A stretch of DNA of 64,000 nt from Bufo bufo (taxonomy: Eukaryota > Chordata > Amphibia > Anura > Bufonidae): positions 187,374,559 to 187,438,558 of the forward strand of contig NC_053391.1 of assembly GCF_905171765.1 (NCBI RefSeq), read 5' to 3'. The stretch's first letter is position 1. Every line of letters begins with the position of its first letter. Below are positions 33,633 through 43,434 of the stretch, piece after piece. Below the pieces are notes generated by a model, which was given only the letters and a program-made list of their open reading frames with translations, was not told the DNA's origin and did not search any database. The translations under genes were made by a program, and so were the position numbers.

Positions 33633-34354
33633 TTACAATAAGCATGGTTTTAGGTCAAATTCAATGTTAAGCCCTCTGGGTTGTAGGGTTCCTAGCTGGT
33701 AAATCCACTCCACCTCTTTTTTATTGATTTGTGCCAGCGAGTCCCCTCTATGCCAGTGTGGCTTAACAGTTTCAACTCCAGCAAATCTTAACCCGTACGG
33801 ATTCTTTCCATGCACTAATTTAAAGTGTGCTGATACACTATGGGTCATTAGGCCTTTTCTGATGTTCCGTAGGTGTTCTTGTATCCTAACCTTCAACTTC
33901 CTAATTGTCCGTCCTACGTACTGGAGTCCGCAAGGGCATTCCAGTACGTAGATTATGCCCTCATTTTCGCATGAGCAATTATTCTTTATACGAAATTCGA
34001 CCCCATTCTTTTTAGACACTATATGGGTAATATTTATTTGACGTTCTTTGGGGTTCCGATTTTTACAACCTGCACAAAATCCACACCAGGTGAATTTTCC
34101 TTCTTTTTTCACCTTTATGCTTACTGGGGGAATGGCACTACGTACGAGTTTCTCTCTAATGTTGGTGGCTTTTTTAAAAATAAAAGAGGGATTTGCAGGT
34201 ATTATTTTTCCTATCGTTGGATCATTTTTTAAAACTCCCCAGTTCTTTTTCACCATTTTCTTAATGTTATCTGACATGGAGCAAAATTTGGTCACAAAAG
34301 AAAATCTGTAGTCCCTATCTTTCTTTGCCACTATTCCTTTTGTATGTTCCTTTC
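33633..34354 (-). pseudogene. PLE (minus copy) C-terminal part: linker and GIY-YIG endonuclease
   Basis: Continues the RT frame that breaks at the Gypsy insertion (KEHTKGIVAKKDRDYRFSF...). A Cys-rich motif (WCGFCAGCKNRN) precedes the GIY-YIG nuclease GIIYVLECPCGLQYVGRT (around 33920-33975), with the supporting basic helix VRIQEHLRNIRKG. The protein ends at the stop 33633-33635. PLEs use this nuclease to nick the target. This copy keeps the GIY-YIG domain open, whereas the plus copy has a stop just before it. Only the Gypsy insertion separates it from the RT domain. Confidence 0.9.
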
Positions 34355-34674
34355 TGTTATGTCCCCTGGACACTCTGTGTCTCTCAGGTGCCGCTGGCAA
34401 TGCTGCCAGTATCTGCTCAGCAAGTTACACACACAGGCCGATGTACTACTTAACCAGAGCAAGGTTTATTACTCGGAACATTATGGCATTCTTACATGGA
34501 GGAGTCTTATTCCAAACAGCTTCTGTCCTTATCAGATGCAATCCCTTCTCAGCCTCATGTGTCTGCTTCCGGTTCCCCTCACACACTGTCTGACTTCCTG
34601 GTACAGCTCCTCCTCCCCCATCATGCATCAGGAGAAAGAGGGTAAAGGTCACAGTGATCTATCACAACATCACA
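34355..34674 (-). repeat. Gypsy 3' LTR (320 bp)
   Basis: On the plus strand it starts TGTTATGTCCCCTGG and ends ATCACAACATCACA. No difference from the LTR at 38940-39259 was seen on reading the two side by side. Confidence 0.95.
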
Positions 34675-34691
34675 CCTCCTTTCCTTCCCAA
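34675..34691 (-). promoter_or_regulatory. polypurine tract of the Gypsy element
   Basis: Minus strand GGGAAGGAAAGGAGG directly abuts the 3' LTR. It follows a run of T (A-run 34692-34710 on the plus strand). In the family it primes plus-strand DNA synthesis. Confidence 0.85.
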
Positions 34692-34786
34692 AAAAAAAAA
34701 AAAAAAAAAACATAGCATGAGAACAAATGTTGAACACATAACATAACAAGGCAAGCGAGATCAGTTCAGCAAGTAGTATCTCCAAC

Positions 34787-37700
34787 TCAGTTCTGTGATT
34801 TCCGCAGCACTTCATGAGCCCTTTGTCTCTGTTCCCTGACCTCCAATGTGTCCCGTAAGATTTCAGCACTTTGCCAGCGCGGCGTTTGACGTCTTTGACG
34901 GGTAGACTTACGCAGAGGCACAGCACCGGGAGGGATAGAGTCAGTCAAAGGTTCTGGAGATGTCAGTGGGCGTCCCACAGACAAATCAGTCTCTGTAACT
35001 CCAGGCACATGTCCGGGCTCCTCAGGAATATGGCCACCAACCGGTTCAGGGTTTGGTTGTAAACTTGTGGGATCATGCCAGACACCATGCCATATGTCAC
35101 CAGCAGAGTTGAGAGTAGACTCTGGTGGGTGGTTAGAAAGAGGGGTCGGTTTTGTCACTAGTGGCCGGCAAATGCGTTTCCTCAATTGTGAAAGGTGTCG
35201 CCGAACACAAATGCCTTCCTCCAGGCGGACAAGGTACATTCTTCTGCCAAGCGTTCCATCAATAACGCCAGGAAGCCAAGGAGGCAAAGCTCTGTAATTC
35301 CGAGACCATACAAGATCACCGGCACGGAATCCCAGACGGCCCGGCGGAGGAGGCGTTGGTGACTGTTCCTGCGGACGAACTAAATCAAGTTTGGTGCGGA
35401 GATGCCTGCCAAACATAAGAAAAGCCGGTGACAGCCCAGTAGTAGCGTGTTTCGTGTTACGGTACATGATCAAGAATTCCAGCAGCTTCTCTTCTGACAG
35501 TCCAACCTGGTCCAGAGTGGACAGTAAGTGCTTCTTAAATGTCTGCACAAATCGTTCTGCCAGCCCATTTGAAGCTGGATGATAAGGAGCTGTTTTGTAG
35601 TGTTGGACGCCCAAGCCACTAAGGAAGGATTGAAACTCATGCGATGTAAATTGAGTTCCATTGTCGGAGACTATGGCTGTTGGCAAGCCATATTGAGCAA
35701 AGAGCTTCCTTAAGACTAGAATGGTAGCAGCTGAGGTAATAGAAGGCATTTGAAAAACCTCCGGCCATTTTGAATGCGCATCTACCACGATCAAATACAT
35801 TTTACCCTGGATGGGGCCAGCAAAATCAAAATGGAGTCTGGACCACGGTTCTGTTGGCCATGGCCAAGGTTGCAGGGTTCCTCTCTTTTGGGGTCGCTGG
35901 GCTTGACAGCACCCAGGACATTGAGCAACATAATCTTCAATTGCTGTATCCATTTGTGGCCACCAAACATAGCTCCGGGCTCGCTGCTTCATGCGCACCA
36001 CACCAGGATGGCCTTCATGCAGTATCCTTAGCATGGTTGATTGCAAGTACTGGGGTACAATCACTCTATTGCCCCATTGTAGGCAACCAGCATTAGTCAC
36101 AAGCTCACATTTTCTGGCAAAGTACGGACGAAATTCACCTGAAACTCTCTCTGGCCATCCAGTCTGAACATAAGAGAATATCTGAGACAGGAAAGGATCT
36201 GTGGCTGTATGTCTGGCAATCAGGGAGGTGGACATGCAAGATTGTGGCCTGTGTACTTCCACTACACGTACCTCTCTTAGTGGGTGGTCATCTCTTAGTG
36301 GCAATCTGGAAAATGCATCTGCATTTCCATGGGTATCATGGGAGCGGTATCTGATAGAATAAGCATAAGCTCCTAAAAATAAAGCGTACCTTTGTAAGCG
36401 AGATGCGGTTGTTGTAGAAATTCCTTTCTGAGGGTTCAGTATTGACAACAGAGGTTTGTGGTCAGTGATAAGTGTGAACTCCCGACCATAGATGTACGCG
36501 TGAATTTTTTTTGTGGCCCATACAATGGCCAAAGCTTCCTTGTCAATCTGGGAGTAGTTTTGTTCTGCTGAGGTTAAAGACCTGGAGGCAAAAGAAATGG
36601 GGCGCTCCGTGCCATCCGGCATGACATGGGAAAGCACGGCACCCAGTCCATAAGGCGAGGCATCACAAGCCAGGATGACGGGTTTCTTTAAATCATAGTG
36701 GACCAGAACTCGAGAAGACAGAATGAGTTCTTTAGAAAGCCGAAAAGCTTCTTCACATTTGTCTGTCCATATCCATTTAGCTCTTGCATCCAGTAAGTGA
36801 TGTAATGGGTAGAGCTGGTGTGCTAGGTTCGGCAAGAAACGGTGGTAGTAATTTAGGAGGCCAAGGTAAGACCTGAGCTGGGTGACATTCCGGGGGGTAG
36901 GGGCATGGGTAAGGGCTTTAACCTTTTCTTCAGTAGTGTGTAACCCATGTCGGTCCACCGTGTGGGCACAAAACTCCAGTTGAGACTTGAGAAATTCGCA
37001 TTTTGAAAGATTGACACGCAAACCATACTTTTGGAGTCTCTCTAGCACAGCTTCAACATTCTTTCTGTGTTCTTCATCAGTGGGACCAGTGATGAGCATG
37101 TCATCCAGTAGACATTGGGTGAAAGGTATTCCTGCCAGTACCTCATCCATGATCCGCTGCCAGATGGCTGGAGCTGGGGCTATGCCAAAAACCATGCGGT
37201 TATACTGGAATAATCCTTTATGAGTGTTAATGGTCAACAGATGGCGTGAATCTGGGTGTACTTGCAGTTGCAGGTAAGCTTGCTTTAAGTCTATTTTTGT
37301 AAACTTTTGCCCCCCAGCCAGTGAGCCAAATAAATCTTCAAGTCGAGGCAATGGGTATTGATCCACAAGAAGTTGGTTGTTCAGAGCTACCCTGAAATCA
37401 CCACAAATCCTAATGTCTCCATTCTTTTTCTTGACAGGCACAATTGGTGATGCCCATTCACTTCTATCCACTTTCGTTATGATCTTTTCAGCCAATAGGT
37501 GGTCCAGCTCTGCTTCCACTTTTTTTCGCAAGGCAAAAGGTACTGATCTTGCCTTACAAAAACGAGGTGTAGCACCAGGCTTCAAGAGGAGGTGGGCCAT
37601 CTTTCCTTTTACGGTGCCCAAAGAGTCCTCAAAAACCTCTTTAAAACGTGACTTCAGGGATTCCACCCAATGGTCTACTTTAGAAAGCAATGTACATTGG

Positions 37701-38908
37701 GCAATGGTAAAAGGAGGCATGCCCAGGGCTTTGATCCAGTCCCTTCCATACAGCGGAGGACCTCCATTCCTTACAACATAAAGGCGTAGACTTTGACTGC
37801 GGTGGCCTAATGTAACAAGGGGTTTTACATAACCCAAGGGCTGTAGTAGTTCCTTGCTGTAGGTTTGTAGTGTGAGCTTTGTAGGTTTTAGCGGCAGGGA
37901 CAGACCCGATGCCTTTAAATCAGTCCATGAAATGACAGACACAGCTGCCCCTGTATCAACATCCATGGAGACAGGACAGCCATTGAGTGTGACATCCACT
38001 TTAATCGCAGGAGTACTCCCAGCTACTTGAAACAGTCCAACATGCTGGACACATGTCTCCTCATCAGAGCTAAAACCGTTATTGTCCATATCCACACGGA
38101 ATGTCTGTTTACGTCTATCTTTTGTGGTAGTGTTCGGGGAGCGAGAGCTGCGGCAAACGCGCCCAATATGACCAGTCTTTCCACAGCGAAAACAAACGAC
38201 ATCCTTGAACTTGCAAGCAGGCGCACTGTGAGTAGTGTTACCACAACGGTAGCAAGTCGGGGTCCCAGAGACAGAAGAATTAGGGTGGCGAGGTTTAAGC
38301 TGAGTGGCAGGGGACGGCCGTCTCGAGCGTTGAGTGATAGCGGTGTGGAATATTTCCTCACACTGGCTTGCAGGAGTTGTAGGTGGTGTCTTCAGTAGGG
38401 TGGCGTCCCGTGTTGCCAACTCCATGACCGTAGCAAGGTCAGTGGCTTTCGTCAGAGTCAAGTCGGGTTCTGTGAGTAAACGTTTCTGTATGGCTGGGTC
38501 GCAGAGTCCCATGACGAACATGTCACGGAGAGCCGTCTGTAGGTAGTCTCCAAACTGACAAGTGGCAGCTAGTTTACGTAAAGCAATGATATATGTCTTT
38601 ATATCCTCCCCGGCCTGCTGCCTTCTACTGTAGAATTTAAACCGCTCTGCGATTTCTAACGGCTTCGGGTTGTAGTGTGTATGTAGCGTCTGAATTAACT
38701 CAGGCAGGGACTTAGAGGCTGGCTTGTCTGGAGAAACAAGGTCTCTGAGGGTTCCATATGCAGCTTGACCCAATGCAGTGAGAAAAACTGCAACTTTCTT
38801 TTCAACAGTCACATTATTTGCTTCCATATACTGTTCCAGCCTCTCCACCCAGGAGATCCATGACTCAGCTGCAGGATCAAATGGTTGAATAAACCCTATG
38901 AAGGCCAT
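34787..38908 (-). CDS. Gag-Pol polyprotein of Ty3/Gypsy element, uninterrupted (1373 aa)
   Basis: Start chosen at ATG 38908 (MAFIGFIQPF); the frame extends a few codons upstream only via a TTG that lies in the primer-binding site. Order: capsid-like Gag; two CCHC knuckles CYRCGNTTHSAPAC and CFRCGKTGHIGRVC (about 217-250); protease with VDTGAAVSVIS (about 317); RT (about 440-640); RNase H (LACDASPYGLGAVLS, about 746); integrase with an HHCC zinc finger (HEGHPG...CPGCCQAQ, about 960) and catalytic D, D35E (HFDFAGP, VSDNGTQF, LAERFVQ, about 1027-1118). A basic tail follows and no chromodomain is evident. Gag and Pol share one frame. Oddity: the RT active-site box reads CLLDDM, with Leu where Tyr or Phe is normal; both Asp are kept. 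Reverse transcribes element RNA and integrates the DNA. Confidence 0.95.
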   Translation of the reverse strand: MAFIGFIQPFDPAAESWISWVERLEQYMEANNVTVEKKVAVFLTALGQAAYGTLRDLVSPDKPASKSLPELIQTLHTHYNPKPLEIAERFKFYSRRQQAGEDIKTYIIALRKLAATCQFGDYLQTALRDMFVMGLCDPAIQKRLLTEPDLTLTKATDLATVMELATRDATLLKTPPTTPASQCEEIFHTAITQRSRRPSPATQLKPRHPNSSVSGTPTCYRCGNTTHSAPACKFKDVVCFRCGKTGHIGRVCRSSRSPNTTTKDRRKQTFRVDMDNNGFSSDEETCVQHVGLFQVAGSTPAIKVDVTLNGCPVSMDVDTGAAVSVISWTDLKASGLSLPLKPTKLTLQTYSKELLQPLGYVKPLVTLGHRSQSLRLYVVRNGGPPLYGRDWIKALGMPPFTIAQCTLLSKVDHWVESLKSRFKEVFEDSLGTVKGKMAHLLLKPGATPRFCKARSVPFALRKKVEAELDHLLAEKIITKVDRSEWASPIVPVKKKNGDIRICGDFRVALNNQLLVDQYPLPRLEDLFGSLAGGQKFTKIDLKQAYLQLQVHPDSRHLLTINTHKGLFQYNRMVFGIAPAPAIWQRIMDEVLAGIPFTQCLLDDMLITGPTDEEHRKNVEAVLERLQKYGLRVNLSKCEFLKSQLEFCAHTVDRHGLHTTEEKVKALTHAPTPRNVTQLRSYLGLLNYYHRFLPNLAHQLYPLHHLLDARAKWIWTDKCEEAFRLSKELILSSRVLVHYDLKKPVILACDASPYGLGAVLSHVMPDGTERPISFASRSLTSAEQNYSQIDKEALAIVWATKKIHAYIYGREFTLITDHKPLLSILNPQKGISTTTASRLQRYALFLGAYAYSIRYRSHDTHGNADAFSRLPLRDDHPLREVRVVEVHRPQSCMSTSLIARHTATDPFLSQIFSYVQTGWPERVSGEFRPYFARKCELVTNAGCLQWGNRVIVPQYLQSTMLRILHEGHPGVVRMKQRARSYVWWPQMDTAIEDYVAQCPGCCQAQRPQKRGTLQPWPWPTEPWSRLHFDFAGPIQGKMYLIVVDAHSKWPEVFQMPSITSAATILVLRKLFAQYGLPTAIVSDNGTQFTSHEFQSFLSGLGVQHYKTAPYHPASNGLAERFVQTFKKHLLSTLDQVGLSEEKLLEFLIMYRNTKHATTGLSPAFLMFGRHLRTKLDLVRPQEQSPTPPPPGRLGFRAGDLVWSRNYRALPPWLPGVIDGTLGRRMYLVRLEEGICVRRHLSQLRKRICRPLVTKPTPLSNHPPESTLNSAGDIWHGVWHDPTSLQPNPEPVGGHIPEEPGHVPGVTETDLSVGRPLTSPEPLTDSIPPGAVPLRKSTRQRRQTPRWQSAEILRDTLEVREQRQRAHEVLRKSQN

Positions 38909-38925
38909 GTGTGCTAAAATCCACA

Positions 38926-38938
38926 ATCCTCGTCGCCA
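38926..38938 (-). promoter_or_regulatory. primer-binding site, probably tRNA-Ser(GCU)
   Basis: One base inside the 5' LTR, the minus strand reads TGGCGACGAGGAT. From memory, this is complementary to the 3' end of vertebrate tRNA-Ser(GCU) (..ATCCTCGTCG plus CCA). That assignment is recalled, not searched. The site is in the expected position. Confidence 0.75.
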
Positions 38939-38939
38939 C

Positions 38940-39259
38940 TGTTATGTCCCCTGGACACTCTGTGTCTCTCAGGTGCCGCTGGCAATGCTGCCAGTATCTG
39001 CTCAGCAAGTTACACACACAGGCCGATGTACTACTTAACCAGAGCAAGGTTTATTACTCGGAACATTATGGCATTCTTACATGGAGGAGTCTTATTCCAA
39101 ACAGCTTCTGTCCTTATCAGATGCAATCCCTTCTCAGCCTCATGTGTCTGCTTCCGGTTCCCCTCACACACTGTCTGACTTCCTGGTACAGCTCCTCCTC
39201 CCCCATCATGCATCAGGAGAAAGAGGGTAAAGGTCACAGTGATCTATCACAACATCACA
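38940..39259 (-). repeat. Gypsy 5' LTR (320 bp)
   Basis: Identical by eye to 34355-34674. As the upstream LTR of a minus-strand element it should carry the promoter. I could not identify a convincing TATA box. Confidence 0.95.
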
Positions 39260-39264
39260 CTTTC

Positions 39265-40769
39265 TTCCCCTTGTTTCCATCTCCACATTCTGTATACACG
39301 CATCTAGATTGGCCTCATCATATCCCCTTTCCATGAATCTATTTTTTAACACCCCACATTGTGTTCTATACTCACTCACTTCTGTACAATTACGGGCCAT
39401 CCTCTTGAACTGTCCTTTCGGAATGTTCCTGAGCCATGGGCCGTAATGACAGCTCTTCATATCGATATAGGAATTCACATCTGTTTCTTTAAAATAGGAG
39501 CTAGTGAGAAAACGCCCATCTTCTATCCGGATACATAAATCCAGAAAATTAACGCTTATGTTGCTAATTTCCCCCACGAATCGTAGATTCCAATTGTTAA
39601 GGTTCAGTTGAGAGATGAAAGACTCGAGTCCCTCCCTCCCTTCCTCCCACACTAGGAGACAGTCATCAATATACCTCCTCCAGAAGGTCAATTTACCCCC
39701 TGGGGTGTCCGCTCCTAGTGTGGGAAGGATGAAGCTCTCCTCCCAAGCCCCCATAAAAATATTAGCAAAGCTGGGGGCGAATTTCGCCCCCATCGTCGTG
39801 CCAATACACTGTACGTAATGTGAGTCTTTGAACCAAAAATAATTGTAATCGAGGCAGTAGCTAAGGCATTCCAGAATGAAGTTACCCTGTTGGTTCCCCA
39901 TTCTTGCATCATTTCTAATTTTATTCTCCACCGCCTCCATTCCCAATTTCTTTGGAATAACTGTGTACAGGGATGCCACATCAATTGTGGCCATCCATGT
40001 ATTCACAGTGGGGGGGTTTAGATCTTTAATGAGCTCTAGCACAGACCCAGTATCTTTCAAGTGAGAGGGGTTTTGCAAAACATATCCTTGTAAGTAGAAG
40101 TCAATGTACTCCGTGACCCTGCACGTCAATGAGTTGAGCCCCGAAATTATCGGTCTCCCCGGGGGGTCTACTGGATTTTTATGGACCTTGGGCAGATGAT
40201 ATATTACTGGCACCAAGGGAAAAGGAATGGTGAGATAATTAAACTCTTTTTTATTTAATATTCCTTTTTTGAAGCCCCCTGTTAATATACCATAGAGAAT
40301 CCGTTTATACTCCTGGGTAGGGTTGTTCTTCAGTTTTCTATACGTTGTTATATCGGATACCAATCTTGCCATTTCGGCCTCATAGTTTTCTTTATTCATT
40401 ACAACCACCCCTCCCCCTTTATCTGCCGGCTTCACGATTATACCCGGGTTACTTTCCAGATCTTTGAGAGCTTTTCTCTCTTTGTAGGTGAGATTATATG
40501 TCACCTTTTCCATATTCATCTCTTCCAGCTCTTTTAATAATCCAGTTTTAAATGCCTCCACACATTCGTTATTTGGGTTTTTTGGAAAAAACTTTAATTT
40601 TTCTTTCATTTGTGTATGCAGAATCACTTCATTATTGTCATCTGGCTTCATGATCCCCACTACAGGGTTCGCACTTTGCGGTGCGGGGTTATTGATCCAA
40701 TATTTGGCCATATTTATTTTCCGGATAAATTCATGTATGTCCAGAAATGCCTCAAACTTGTTAATTTTC
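39265..40769 (-). pseudogene. PLE (minus copy) reverse transcriptase part, open, split from its C-terminus by Gypsy
   Basis: Open from the head-to-head junction to the Gypsy insertion. Motifs: NPGIIVKPADKGGGVVVMN and LPKVHKNPVDPPGRPIISG (typical PLE N-terminal RT blocks), MATIDVASLYTVIP, GTTMGAKFAPSFANIFMG, and the catalytic RRYIDDCLLVW (near 39670). It lacks its N-terminus (5'-truncated). The first ~95 residues of the long frame beginning at 41065 are antisense to the other copy and not protein sequence. In this half I see no stop or frameshift, unlike the plus copy. Confidence 0.92.
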
Positions 40770-40792
40770 TGGCTAGGTGCATATTTTAAGCC

Positions 40793-43016
40793 GAAAATTA
40801 ACAAGTTTGAGGCATTTCTGGACATACATAAATTTATCCGGAAAATAAATATGGCCAAATATTGGATCAATAACCCCGCACCGCAAAGTGCGAACCCTGT
40901 AGTGGGGATCATGGAGCCAGATGACAATAATGAAGTGATTCTGCATACACAAATGAAAGAAAAATCAAAGTTTTTTCCAAAAAACCCAAATAACGAATGT
41001 GTGGAGGCATTTAAAACTGGGATTATTAAAAGAGCTGGAAGAGATGAATATGGAAAAGGTGACATATAATCTCACCTATAAAGAGAGAAAAGCTCTCAAA
41101 GATCTGGAAAGTAACCCGGGTATAATCGTGAAGCCGGCAGATAAAGGGGGAGGGGTGGTTGTAATGAATAAAGAAAACTATGAGGCCGAAATGGCAAGAT
41201 TGGTATCCGATATAACAACGTATAGAAAACTGAAGAACAACCCTACCCAGGAGTATAAACGGATTCTCGATGGTATATTAACAGGGGGCTTCAAAAAAGG
41301 AATATTAAATAAAAAAGAGTTTAATTATCTCACCATTCCTTTTCCCTTGGTGCCGGTAATAAATCATCTGCCCAAGGTCCATAAAAATCCAGTAGACCCC
41401 CCGGGGAGACCGATAATTTCGGGGCTCAACTCATTGACGTGCAGGGTCACGGAGTACATTGACTTCTACTTACAAGGATATGTTTTGCAAAACCCCTCTC
41501 ACTTGAAAGATACTGGGTCTGTGCTAGAGCTCATTAAAGATCTAAACCCCCCCACTGTGAATACATGGATGGCCACAATTGATGTGGCATCCCTGTACAC
41601 AGTTATTCCAAAGAAATTGGGAATGGAGGCGGTGGAGAATAAAATTAGAAATGATGCAAGAATGGGGAACCAACAGGGTAACTTCATTCTGGAATGCCTT
41701 AGCTACTGCCTCGATTACAATTATTTTTGGTTCAAAGACTCACATTACGTACAGTGTATTGGCACGGCGATAGGGGCAAAATTCGCCCCCAGCTTTGCTA
41801 ATATTTTTATGGGGGCTTGGGAGGAGAGCTTCATCCTTCCCACACTAGGAGCGGACACCCCAGGTGGTAAATTGACCTTCTGGAGGAGGTATATTGATGA
41901 CTGTCTCCTAGTGTGGGAGGGAGGGAGGGACTCGAGTCTTTCATCTCTCAACTGAACCTTAACAATTGGAATCTACGATTCATGGGGGAAATTAGCAACA
42001 TAAGCGTTCATTTTCTGGATTTATGTATCCGGATAGAAGATGGGCGTTTTCTCACTAGCTCCTATTTTAAAGAAACAGATGTGAATTCCTATATCGATAT
42101 GAAGAGCTGTCATTACGGCCCATGGCTCAGGAACATTCCGAAAGGACAGTTCAAGAGGATGGCCCGTAATTGTACAGAAGTGAGTGAGTATAGAACACAA
42201 TGTGGGGTGTTAAAAAATAGATTCATGGAAAGAGGATATGATGAGGCCAATCTAGATGCGTGCATACAGAATGTGGAGATGGAAACAAGGGGAAGAAAGG
42301 AACATACAAAAGGAATAGTGGCAAAGGAAGATAGGGACTACAGATTTTCTTTTGTGACCAAATTTTGCTCCATGTCAGATAACATTAAGAAAATGGTGAA
42401 AAAGAACTGGGGAGTTTTAAAAAATGATCCAACGATAGGAAAAATAATACCTGCAAATCCCTCTTTTATTTTTAAAAAAGCCACCAACATTAGAGAGAAA
42501 CTCGTACGTAGTGCCATTCCCCCAGTAAGCATAAAGGTGAAAAAAGAAGGAAAATTCACCTGGTGTGGATTTTGTGCAGGTTGTAAAAATCGGAACCCCA
42601 AAGAACGTCAAATAAATATTACCCATATAGTGTCTAAAAAGAATGGGGTCGAATTTCGTATAAAGAATAATTGCTCATGAGAAAATGAGGGCATAATCTA
42701 CGTACTGGAATGCCCTTGCGGACTCCAGTACGTAGGACGGACAATTAGGAAGTTGAAGGTTAGGATACAAGAACACCTACGGAACATCAGAAAAGGCCTA
42801 ATGACCCATAGTGTATCAGCACACTTTAAATTAGTGCATGGAAAGAATCCGTACGGGTTAAGATTTGCTGGAGTTGAAACTGTTAAGCCACACTGGCGTA
42901 GAGGGGACTCGCTGGCACAAATCAATAAAAAAGAGGTGGAGTGGATTTACCAGCTAGGAACCCTACAACCCAGAGGGCTTAACATTGAATTTGACCTAAA
43001 ACCATGCTTATTGTAA
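40793..43016 (+). pseudogene. PLE (plus copy) RT + GIY-YIG, broken by two frameshifts and a stop
   Basis: Same protein as the minus copy, nearly identical in sequence. Three lesions by comparison: an extra G near 41020-41023 (ACTGGGATT against ACTGGATT); a 4-bp loss in the AGGG-rich run near 41918-41930, directly after the YIDDCLLVW box; and TGC to TGA at 42678-42680, just before the GIY-YIG domain (IYVLECPCGLQYVGRT). The C-terminus is otherwise complete to the stop at 43014-43016. At the IGAKFAP block it has AIG where the minus copy has TMG. Confidence 0.92.
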
Positions 43017-43434
43017 AACGAGCTTACCGGTGATGTCGTTCGGCTGTTCTCTACCCGGCCTCTTAAGGACCTTTGGGTGATGTCAGGTTCCCTGGCCGCT
43101 CTATTGGACCATGACGTCTCGTGATAGGAACGTCAGAGATGGAGGCGGGGTCGAGAACACCTGAATGACGCTACCGGAGTGGGTGGCATCCTCCCGAGTG
43201 ATGCTCCAGGAGTGGGTGGAGATCACCTGAGTGACACTCCAGGAACACACGGCGTCTTTTGGAGTGACGCTCTAGGAGTGGGTGGAGATCACCTGAGTGA
43301 CGCTCCGGGAGTTGGTGGAGAATACCTGCATAATATTCTAGGAGGGGATGGTATGTATAGGATGGTATGATCATTATAATAGATTGAGTTGGAATAATTC
43401 TAGGATACGAGAAGACTAGTTAGGGGATAGATCC

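Larger units (their letters stand above)
34355..39259 (-). mobile_element. young Ty3/Gypsy LTR retrotransposon inside the minus PLE copy
   Basis: 4905 bp flanked by CTTTC (34350-34354 and 39260-39264). The uninterrupted PLE copy (around 42290-42310) shows a single CTTTC-equivalent, confirming the duplication. Two 320-bp LTRs starting TG and ending CA are identical as far as I can read. A primer-binding site, a polypurine tract and one long gag-pol frame lie between them, all on the minus strand. Identical LTRs imply very recent insertion. Confidence 0.95.

Noticed and set aside
34446..34652. 68-codon minus-strand frame present in both Gypsy LTRs
   Set aside because: Identical because the LTRs are identical; conservation therefore says nothing about coding.
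38909..38926. Upstream extension of the Gypsy Gag-Pol frame (WILAH)
   Set aside because: The codon at 38926 is TTG and the stretch abuts the primer-binding site; the ATG at 38908 is the reasonable start.
40770..41065. First ~95 residues of the 619-codon minus-strand frame (starting 41065)
   Set aside because: They are antisense to the plus PLE copy and arise only because the two copies are palindromic. The PLE protein starts after the junction.
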